From Lentisphaeria bacterium (GTDB lineage: Bacteria > Verrucomicrobiota > Lentisphaeria > Victivallales > UBA1829): 18,634 nucleotides of DNA. Every line of letters begins with the position of its first letter. The stretch's first letter is position 1. The stretch spans positions 4,441-23,074 of the forward strand of contig DXVA01000032.1 of assembly GCA_019408975.1 (NCBI GenBank), written 5' to 3'. Position numbers and translations under genes: made by a program. Positions 1 through 6,926 of this stretch are shown here, piece by piece. Below the pieces are notes generated by a model. That model searched no databases and was not told the origin of the DNA. It saw only the letters and a program-made list of their open reading frames with translations.

Positions 1-7
1 CAGAACG

Positions 8-42
8 CAGGGGAATCCCCGGAAAGGGCTCCCCTGTTTTTT
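8..42 (+). terminator. Rho-independent terminator of an upstream gene outside the window
   Basis: CAGGGGA (8-14) pairs with TCCCCTG (30-36) and is followed at once by six T (37-42). This is a 7-bp GC-rich stem plus a U tract. It separates the next gene from whatever lies left of the window. Confidence 0.75.
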
Positions 43-76
43 CATTTTACAGGATTATTTTGAAAAGAGGTAAAAA

Positions 77-829
77 ATGCTGCTTCGCTTATCTGTCATC
101 GCCATGATGTCGCTCTTGAGTGCGGGACTCTCCGCAGCACAGGCAACGGCAAAGGATCTGACCGCGGAACAATTCATGTCGATTGTCCGGAATCCTCCGG
201 GGCGTGACTCCTGGGCGAAAATGGAGGGCTATGCGATGCATAAACGCGAAGGCGCACGTTCAGTCAAGGCGCCGATCCGCATGGGAACCCTTTTCACGCC
301 GGAACGCACCATTGCGCAGATCACATTCAATAAGAATGAAATCTACAATATCGGGCAGACCTACGGGAAAAATCCGCAGTCCACCATGGAAAGCAGCGGA
401 TTTGCCCCCGGCAAGGCGCAGATCGGAATTTACGGGATCAATCCTGAAGACCTCACCATGAATTTCATTTACTGGAAGCTCAAAGTCGAAAATCCCTCCG
501 ATTCAGTCCGCGGTCAGAACTGCCGCGTCTTTACGCTGACAGCCCCGAACGGCAAAGATGCGGTCATGGTTTATATCAGCACGGATTACTTTTTCCCGTT
601 GCGCGCGGCATGGTACAAGGTCGCCCCCGACGGCAGAAGCCTCGAAAAAAAGCCGTTCCGCATCCTGGAGGTTTCCGGTTTCCGCAAGGAAAAAGATTTC
701 TGGCTGGTCAGCAGGCTGAATCTCACCGGCGGAGACGGAAACTGGAGCACGGTCATCCGTTTTGACGAAACTTCCGCCGGACTGTCGAAAAACGGCATTC
801 CGGAAGATGTTTTCAAGGTTTCCGACTAA
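77..829 (+). CDS. Secreted LolA-like / outer membrane lipoprotein-sorting family protein
   Basis: A 250-residue protein with a Sec signal peptide: Leu/Ala-rich hydrophobic stretch at about residues 3-20 and a probable cleavage near LSA-AQA (19-23). The mature part shows the strand pattern of the LolA-like fold. The C-terminal half has the typical features of that family: a DYFFPLRAAWY segment, then a 'RILEVSGFR…DFWLVSRLNL' stretch in which the effect of the lipid or substrate on an external marker would be read. Family knowledge suggests a periplasmic carrier of lipoproteins or lipids; the cargo cannot be told. The start is supported by AGAGG about 6 nt upstream of the ATG. A terminator lies upstream (8-42) and a new promoter follows at 869, so it is probably transcribed alone. 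No lolB or lolCDE gene is nearby. The family assignment is moderate; it could be a DUF4292-type relative. Confidence 0.7.
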   Translation: MLLRLSVIAMMSLLSAGLSAAQATAKDLTAEQFMSIVRNPPGRDSWAKMEGYAMHKREGARSVKAPIRMGTLFTPERTIAQITFNKNEIYNIGQTYGKNPQSTMESSGFAPGKAQIGIYGINPEDLTMNFIYWKLKVENPSDSVRGQNCRVFTLTAPNGKDAVMVYISTDYFFPLRAAWYKVAPDGRSLEKKPFRILEVSGFRKEKDFWLVSRLNLTGGDGNWSTVIRFDETSAGLSKNGIPEDVFKVSD

Positions 830-868
830 AAAATGCGAAGTCCTTGCAAGAAAAAGGGACAAAAGACT

Positions 869-896
869 TTGACATAATCGGAAAAAACTATATATT
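869..896 (+). promoter_or_regulatory. Sigma-70-type promoter of the kinase transcription unit
   Basis: An exact TTGACA (869-874) is followed, after a 16-nt spacer, by TATATT (891-896), which matches the -10 consensus at 5 of 6 positions. Transcription would start near 903, leaving an AT-rich leader of about 60 nt before the ATG at 963. Confidence 0.65.
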
Positions 897-962
897 TCCA
901 TGAATAGGAATTGATATTTTTTACCGGATAAATCATGATATTTTATAAAAGGCGGAGTTAGA

Positions 963-3500
963 ATGCGGTTTCAGTGTCCATTTTGCCGAGGGATTGTATC
1001 GGTTGACAATACAGATATGGGGACGGATGTACAGTGCGGTCATTGCGGAGAACGTGTCACCGTCCCGACCTCGCGAGTCGCGACAGGAGCCGTAATCGGT
1101 GATTTCATCATTCTGCGGGAACTCGGGCGCGGCGGAATGGGTATCGTTTATCTGGCGCACCAGATATCCCTGGACCGTCCCGCCGGACTTAAAATTCTCG
1201 CAGAAAATTATGCAAACAATGCTGAATTCGTCGTCGGATTCATCAAAGAGGCACGCTCCGCCGCCAAGCTGAATCATCCCAATATCGTTCAAGCCTATGC
1301 CGTCGGCGAAGATGAAGGCATTTTCTATTTCGCAATGGAGTATATCGACGGCGAAACCATGAAAAATGTGCTCAAACGGGAGCATGTCATACCGATTGAC
1401 CAGGCAATTTCCATCATTCAGCAGATCAGCGAAGCGCTGGATTATGCATGGAAGGAACAGAAACTGATCCACCGCGACATCAAACCGGACAACATCATGC
1501 TCACCTCAAACGGACGGGCAAAACTGGCTGACCTCGGTCTTGCCAAAGTCGCAGGTGAAATCGACGACAGCGAAGACGATGAAGTCATGGGAACGCCGCA
1601 GTATATCAGCCCCGAACACCTGACGGGGGCTCCCATGGACAGCCGGAGCGATATTTACAGTCTCGGCGCCACATTCTACCATTTCATCACCGGCCGTTTC
1701 CCGTATGAAGGCGCAACCGCCTCGGAAATCGCCCAGCAGCATCTTTTCGGCACTCTGATTCCGCCGAACGAGGTCAATACGGATATCCCGGAAACCCTTT
1801 CGCGCATTGTCATGAAAATGATGGCGAAAGATCCTGCGCTCCGTTATCAGGACGCCGCGGAACTTGCCGATGACCTGCGCCTTGTGCGCCGGGGGCAGAA
1901 CCCGGTTTCCGCAACGGAAACCGGCGCACTGCGCGTTATAAACTCCAACATGAATCTGCAGGGACAGGAATTCGCTCCGGCAGAAGGGGATACCGGGAAA
2001 AAAGCCCCCTTCAAAATGCCGCAGCTGAAGTTGAAGTCCCAGAATGCAGCTCCCGCGCCTCAGCCGGTTCAGCAGTTCACGCAGACGGAAACCATCGCGG
2101 AAAACAGGAGTTTCACGGAAACCGCCAATGAAGTCACCGCCCCCAAGCCGCAGCTGAAGCCGGTTTCTTTGAAAATGCCGGAAAAACCGAAACCCGTGGA
2201 ACCTCCCAAGCCTGTCGCCCCCCCCGTAGAAAACGAGGCGGCGGAAAAGCTCAAAAAAGCACAGGAAATGGCAAAGAAAGCGGCTGCGAAGAACAAAGGG
2301 AAAAAGAAAAATGCCAAGCCAGGCGAAGGTGAAAAGAAAAACGGCGCGGCAGTCATTATTCTTCTCGCAGCCGTGCTTCTCGGCGCAGGAGGATTTTTCG
2401 GTTATCAGTACCGGAAACAGATTACCGGGGTCTTTTACAAGACCGTCGGGAAAATATCCGGGGACAGCGACCAGAGTCCCTACATGGCAGACATTACGCA
2501 GACCTTGGCTCTTATCGGGGAGGACTCCTCCGACACGGAAGGGGTTGTCCGGAAGGCGGAGGAATTTCTAGCCAGGCACCCGGTCGCGGAAACCGATGAG
2601 GAAAAGGCGAAACTCGCCGAACTTCTGCAGATTTATATCCCTCTTGACGAATCGCGCTTTGCCGCGGCACGCGATTCCGCCCATCAGGCTTATACGGATA
2701 AAGTCGCGGAAAAAGAACGCGCTCTTGCTGAGGCGGCGGAAGCAGAAAGAAAGAGAAAAGCCGAAGAAGCCGAACGTCAGCGCAAAGCCGCCGAGGAAAG
2801 GCGTCTCGCGGAACAGAAACGCCGGCAGATACAGAAAGAGATTGCCTCTTTCAAGAATAAATATGCGTGGCTGAGAACCGTTACACAGCGCAATGTCATA
2901 GAGTTCGGCAGAAAGAACGATGAAGCCGGAATGCTCAAAATGTTCGAAAACAATGCAAAGGAAACCCAGTTGACAAAAGAGAAAAATGCCGAAATACGCA
3001 AGATGGCGAACAGTTTTGTCTGGTGGTCGAATCAGCTCCGCAATTATATGCGCGGCGCATTTGAAATCAAAAATGCGCTTGAAAACGGCAGTCCCGCAAT
3101 CGTCGGCATTCCGGTTGAAATCAGGTTTAATCTCTGCAAAGTGAAATCCATCAGCAACGGCGTGCTTACGGGGGAAACCACAGGAGGCAGGGAAATCACT
3201 ATTCCGGTCAAAGAAATGAATACCGGTTCACGCCCGTTCATGAATTTCGTGAAAAAAGTCGGAGAAAAACTCAATAAACCGGCATCCGTTCCGTTCTATT
3301 TCCTCTGGATCAAAGAATATAATGTGGCGCATGTCGTTGCCAATGAGGAGAACAACACCGTAAGGAATCTGGTCTCCTCCATTTTCAGCACCTATCTTTC
3401 CAATGCGTTGAGACAGAAAAACACAGACAGGGAAGAGCTTGAAAACGAATTCGGCAGACTGCCGGAATACAAAAAGCTGGCGCCGAAAAAGAAGAAATGA
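963..3500 (+). CDS. Membrane-anchored Ser/Thr protein kinase with N-terminal zinc ribbon
   Basis: An 845-residue PknB-type (Hanks) kinase. Residues 5-28 form a zinc-ribbon-like CxxC…CxxC (C5, C8, C25, C28). The kinase domain spans about 46-308. It has the glycine loop GRGGMG (55-60), Lys77 in GLKIL, HRDIKPDN (170-177, catalytic Asp172), a DLG variant of the metal-binding DFG (190-192), and GTPQYISPE (210-218) in place of the usual APE ending. All key catalytic residues are present, so it should be active. A Pro/Lys-rich linker (about 340-460) leads to one membrane span (about 461-483). Beyond it lie a charged Glu/Lys/Arg coiled coil (about 578-630) and an unrecognised C-terminal domain (about 640-845), probably periplasmic. 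There are no PASTA or WD40 repeats. GGAG lies 5 nt before the ATG. Next gene follows after 49 nt. Substrate unknown. Confidence 0.92.
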   Translation: MRFQCPFCRGIVSVDNTDMGTDVQCGHCGERVTVPTSRVATGAVIGDFIILRELGRGGMGIVYLAHQISLDRPAGLKILAENYANNAEFVVGFIKEARSAAKLNHPNIVQAYAVGEDEGIFYFAMEYIDGETMKNVLKREHVIPIDQAISIIQQISEALDYAWKEQKLIHRDIKPDNIMLTSNGRAKLADLGLAKVAGEIDDSEDDEVMGTPQYISPEHLTGAPMDSRSDIYSLGATFYHFITGRFPYEGATASEIAQQHLFGTLIPPNEVNTDIPETLSRIVMKMMAKDPALRYQDAAELADDLRLVRRGQNPVSATETGALRVINSNMNLQGQEFAPAEGDTGKKAPFKMPQLKLKSQNAAPAPQPVQQFTQTETIAENRSFTETANEVTAPKPQLKPVSLKMPEKPKPVEPPKPVAPPVENEAAEKLKKAQEMAKKAAAKNKGKKKNAKPGEGEKKNGAAVIILLAAVLLGAGGFFGYQYRKQITGVFYKTVGKISGDSDQSPYMADITQTLALIGEDSSDTEGVVRKAEEFLARHPVAETDEEKAKLAELLQIYIPLDESRFAAARDSAHQAYTDKVAEKERALAEAAEAERKRKAEEAERQRKAAEERRLAEQKRRQIQKEIASFKNKYAWLRTVTQRNVIEFGRKNDEAGMLKMFENNAKETQLTKEKNAEIRKMANSFVWWSNQLRNYMRGAFEIKNALENGSPAIVGIPVEIRFNLCKVKSISNGVLTGETTGGREITIPVKEMNTGSRPFMNFVKKVGEKLNKPASVPFYFLWIKEYNVAHVVANEENNTVRNLVSSIFSTYLSNALRQKNTDREELENEFGRLPEYKKLAPKKKK

Positions 3501-3549
3501 CACCGCCTGAAAGACGGATCATGGAATTTTAATACAGGGGGTATTGGCT

Positions 3550-5046
3550 GTGAATCCATTATTTGCCGCCGCGGGAATCACGGTAACGAGTCCGCTGATG
3601 ACTGGAAAAATTCTTGAAAGCACACTTGCCGGATCATGGTTCGATGCAAATCCGAAGGTTCTGCACCGGCAGATTGCCGAATGGGTGGAACGTGCCGATG
3701 CCGGTAAATCCGGAAAAAAGACAATTGCGCTGATACAGCCTCATGCAGGATATGCCTATTCCGGACCGACCGCCGCCTATGGCGCCAAAGCAGTCGCAGG
3801 CGGGAAATACAGCCGCGTCATCATTCTGGGCCCGACACACCGTGTCTACATGAAAAATCAAATCTGCATTCCTTCCGATGCCGACGGCATGAACACTCCG
3901 CTCGGAACTCTTGCCATTGATAAAGAGGCGCTCGAAAAACTCCGCTCCTTTCCGTTCATCACCGCCGGCGATCGAGTTCTCTCGCAGGAACACAGTGTTC
4001 AGATTCAGATTCCATTCCTCCAATATGCGCTTGGAGACAATTTCAAACTCGTACCCGTGGTTGTAGGGCAGCTTGATGACACACATGCGTCAAAAGTCGC
4101 GGACGCCCTGAAAAAGATCGTAGATGAATCGACACTGGTCGTCGTCAGTTCCGATTTCACGCATTACGGCAGGAATTTCGATTACATTCCCTTCCGCACC
4201 GACATCGAGGCAAACCTGAAAAAACTGGATCTCGGGGCATTCGATAAAATCAAAACAAAAAATCCGCTTGAGTTCGCCTCCTATCTTCGCAATACAGGTG
4301 CAACGATCTGCGGAGAGGCGCCGATCCGCATTCTGCTGAATATGCTCCCGGGAAATGCCTCCGTCGAACTGCTTCATTATACGACATCCTCCGCGGAAAG
4401 CGGGGACTTTTCACATTGCGTCAGCTACATTTCCGGAGCGGTTCGCGGACAGTGGGAAGAAGCTCCATCGAAAAACCGGGCGGAGGATTTCCTCTCCGCA
4501 CAGGATAAAAGGACGCTCCTTTCCATGGCGCGGCGATCCATTGAATATGTGTTTGAACACAGGAAAGCTCCCCGCAGCGATATCTTCAAGACCGAGGCAA
4601 CGGACAGCATGAAAAAGATTGCCGGATGCTTCGTCACGCTCAATCAGGGAAACGACCTGCGCGGCTGCATCGGTGAAATCGAACCGGTCCGCCCGCTATA
4701 TCAGGCGGTGACGGCACGCGCCGTCGATTCGGCGTTCCGCGATCCGCGTTTTCCGCAGCTGTCGCCGGCGGAACTGAAACGTGTCACGATTGAAATTTCC
4801 GCACTGACTCCCGCGAAACCGGTAAAATCTTATCAGGACATCGTAATCGGAAAACACGGCATGACAATCGCAAAGGACGGACGTTCCGCCGTATTTCTCC
4901 CCCAAGTCGCACCGGAGCAGGGGTGGGACCTCGCAACCACGCTCACTTATCTTTCACGTAAAGCCGGACTCGCCCCCGATGCCTGGAAATCCCCCGATGC
5001 GAAATTCACCGTATTTGAAGCAATCGTTTTCCATGAAGGCAAATAA
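3550..5046 (+). CDS. MEMO1-AMMECR1 fusion (AmmeMemoRadiSam system proteins B and A)
   Basis: A two-domain cytosolic protein of 498 residues. About 25-300 is a MEMO domain, related to LigB-type extradiol dioxygenases. It shows PHAGYAYSGP (His65), GPTHR (His97), VSSDFTHYG and TICGEAP (Cys254). By family knowledge the equivalent His, His and Cys of human MEMO1 bind iron or copper. About 318-498 is an AMMECR1 domain carrying the signature LRGCIG (370-375), then the RDPRFPQL and EISAL stretches. In many genomes these domains are separate genes beside a radical SAM gene; here they are one chain and no radical SAM gene is in the window. Role unknown; metal-dependent chemistry is inferred. Start choice: AGGGGG (3536-3541) sits 8 nt before GTG 3550 but only 2 nt before the in-frame TTG at 3544, so GTG is preferred. 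It lies between the kinase and the DUF4139-like gene with gaps of about 50 bp. Confidence 0.93.
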   Translation: MNPLFAAAGITVTSPLMTGKILESTLAGSWFDANPKVLHRQIAEWVERADAGKSGKKTIALIQPHAGYAYSGPTAAYGAKAVAGGKYSRVIILGPTHRVYMKNQICIPSDADGMNTPLGTLAIDKEALEKLRSFPFITAGDRVLSQEHSVQIQIPFLQYALGDNFKLVPVVVGQLDDTHASKVADALKKIVDESTLVVVSSDFTHYGRNFDYIPFRTDIEANLKKLDLGAFDKIKTKNPLEFASYLRNTGATICGEAPIRILLNMLPGNASVELLHYTTSSAESGDFSHCVSYISGAVRGQWEEAPSKNRAEDFLSAQDKRTLLSMARRSIEYVFEHRKAPRSDIFKTEATDSMKKIAGCFVTLNQGNDLRGCIGEIEPVRPLYQAVTARAVDSAFRDPRFPQLSPAELKRVTIEISALTPAKPVKSYQDIVIGKHGMTIAKDGRSAVFLPQVAPEQGWDLATTLTYLSRKAGLAPDAWKSPDAKFTVFEAIVFHEGK

Positions 5047-5097
5047 CAGAAAATCAACAGCCCGGACTTTTCCGGAATAACATTCAGAGGAGAGATT

Positions 5098-6726
5098 ATG
5101 AACATCCAGTGGACATTAGGTTTTCTCTGTGCATGTGCGGCGGTTTTCGCCGCAGAGGAACAGCCAAAACCAGAAACGCCGACAGTTCCCGCACCGGTTG
5201 CGAAACTGGCTCTATTCAAAAACGGCATAGGCGCCGTGGTCCGCAGGGCAAATCCGCCGCCGACGCCTTTTCTCGTCAAAGACTCCATGGCTCCAATCCA
5301 CGGGACACTGTGGTTCATGCCTTCCGACGGCTTAAGCGTGAGGACGGTAAAGCATACGGTCCGGGAGCCGAATACGCAGCCGTTTCAGAACCTGACCGCA
5401 TCCTACGAGGGCCGCGCCGTCCAGCTGACACTCGGCGGCAATTCCGGAGCTCCGACGGAGATTATCGGAAAAGTCATCCGCCCGGTGAAGAAAACATCTC
5501 AGGGACAACGGGATGCCGGTTACAGTTTCCAGCCTCCGCAGACGGAACGTTTCCTGACATTAAGCCTGAACAGCGGGGAGATCATCTCCATAAACACCGC
5601 CCGGATCATCAGTATCCGCGCCCTGAAAATCAATCAGACGCTCGAAGTGGAAAAAGAGGCGCTCCTGATTGCGCCGAAAGCAAAAATCGCAGGGCCGCTT
5701 GCAATCTGTTACCTGACGAAAGGAGCGGCATGGGCGCCATCCTACCGGCTGGAACTCGGCAAAGACTCCAGAATGCGCCTCAGCATGTCAACCGTCATTA
5801 TGAATGAGCTGGAGGACCTGAAAGATGTGGAAGTGAACCTGATTTCAGGATACCCGAACATCAAGTTTGAAAACGCGGTCAGCCCCATGGCGTCCGGTAT
5901 GACGATGGCGGAATTTTTCCGGCAGCTCACAGGCAGCGGCGGCATGGCAAGCCCGATTCTGGCACAGAGAGTCATGTCCAACAAGGCTTTCGCCTCTGAT
6001 GCCGCAATGGGCGCTGCCGTTACCGGGGCAACCCTTCCGCCGAGCGGAGAATCTGAAGATATCCATTACCGGAACATCGGCAAAATCAGCCTGAAAAAGG
6101 GAGAGCGGCTCTATCTGCCGCTGGAATCCGCGGAGTCAACCTATGAACGGATTGTGGAATGGACGATCAATGACCGTCGAGACAACTGGGGACGTCCGGT
6201 CAACTTCGGCAGTATGGAAAAATACAACGGCGAACTCTGGGACGCCGTCAGTTTCAGAAACCCTTTCAAATCACCGATCACCACGGCGCCGGTCGAAATC
6301 ACCGACGGCGGCAAATTTCTCGGGCAGACCACTGTCGAATGGGTCAATCCGGGACAGAAGAACATCCTCAGGATCACCAAGGCAATGACCGTTACGGGAC
6401 AGGTAACGGAAAATGAAATCGCGAAAAACTCTCTCACAAAAACCGCCCCCCGTGAAACCGTCCGGATCGGGAATGAAAATTACTGGAAACAGGAAATCGA
6501 AGGAACTCTTGCCTTGAAAAATTACAGAAAAACGGACGCCAAAGCAGTGATTAAACTGCAATTCTCCGGCGATCTGGTCTCTGCCGAAGGCAATCCGTCG
6601 AAACAGCTTGTGCCGCAGGGCTATAACTCCGTCAATCCGCGCAGCGAACTGACCTGGGAAACAGTTGTGAAAGCGGAGCAGGAGCAGAAAATACACTACC
6701 GGTATTCCGTTCTGGTCAGATACTAA
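5098..6726 (+). CDS. Secreted DUF4139-like protein
   Basis: A 542-residue protein with a signal peptide (hydrophobic core about 5-17, probable cleavage after Ala19). It has no lipobox and no later membrane span. The central part carries the hallmark of DUF4139/MuiA-like proteins: YLTKGAAWAPSYRLEL (205-220), then a Leu/Val-rich strand pair ending in NELEDLKDVEVNLISGYP (236-253). The N-terminal region (about 34-180) is beta-rich, beginning LALFKNGIGAVVRR, and resembles the strand-rich part that precedes DUF4139. The C-terminal part is beta-sandwich-like. The biochemical role of the family is not established. AGAGGAGAG lies just upstream of the ATG. It follows the MEMO-AMMECR1 gene after 51 nt and is the last gene before the terminator at 6736, so it is probably co-transcribed with the kinase. 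It could be an envelope target of that kinase unit, which is inference. Confidence 0.7.
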   Translation: MNIQWTLGFLCACAAVFAAEEQPKPETPTVPAPVAKLALFKNGIGAVVRRANPPPTPFLVKDSMAPIHGTLWFMPSDGLSVRTVKHTVREPNTQPFQNLTASYEGRAVQLTLGGNSGAPTEIIGKVIRPVKKTSQGQRDAGYSFQPPQTERFLTLSLNSGEIISINTARIISIRALKINQTLEVEKEALLIAPKAKIAGPLAICYLTKGAAWAPSYRLELGKDSRMRLSMSTVIMNELEDLKDVEVNLISGYPNIKFENAVSPMASGMTMAEFFRQLTGSGGMASPILAQRVMSNKAFASDAAMGAAVTGATLPPSGESEDIHYRNIGKISLKKGERLYLPLESAESTYERIVEWTINDRRDNWGRPVNFGSMEKYNGELWDAVSFRNPFKSPITTAPVEITDGGKFLGQTTVEWVNPGQKNILRITKAMTVTGQVTENEIAKNSLTKTAPRETVRIGNENYWKQEIEGTLALKNYRKTDAKAVIKLQFSGDLVSAEGNPSKQLVPQGYNSVNPRSELTWETVVKAEQEQKIHYRYSVLVRY

Positions 6727-6735
6727 ACGTTGTGG

Positions 6736-6780
6736 GGGGATTCTCATGCCTATACAAAGGGTGGTAGAATCCCCATTTTT
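6736..6780 (+). terminator. Terminator of the kinase/MEMO-AMMECR1/DUF4139 unit
   Basis: GGGGATTCT (6736-6744) pairs perfectly with AGAATCCCC (6766-6774) over a 21-nt loop and is followed by ATTTTT. It lies 10 nt after the stop codon of the DUF4139-like gene. Confidence 0.8.
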
Positions 6781-6838
6781 CATTTGTCAACCCCCGGAAA
6801 AGATTTTTTCTCAAAAAAAGTATGTGAAAGTTTCCGTT

Positions 6839-6872
6839 TTGACAATTGATATTTCCCTGTTCCATGCAATAT
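6839..6872 (+). promoter_or_regulatory. Possible promoter for nrdJ-mraY
   Basis: An exact TTGACA (6839-6844) lies about 80 nt before the nrdJ start and after the preceding terminator. No good -10 stands at the normal 16-18 nt distance; the best A/T box, CAATAT (6867-6872), is 22 nt away. The location is therefore plausible but the promoter is not proven. No B12-box-like GCCACTG motif was seen in 6727-6926, so there is no sign of a cobalamin riboswitch. Confidence 0.3.
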
Positions 6873-6926
6873 TTCCATATCTATGTTCAAATAAATTTCA
6901 ATCTTAAAAACATAAGGGATTATGCG

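Noticed and set aside
5062..5075. Hairpin CCGGA/TCCGG between the fusion gene and the DUF4139-like gene as a terminator
   Set aside because: The stem is only 5 bp and no T tract follows, so read-through is expected.
6727..6926. Cobalamin riboswitch before the B12-dependent nrdJ
   Set aside because: No B12-box-like motif and no extended multi-helix leader was seen; only a terminator and a possible -35 box.
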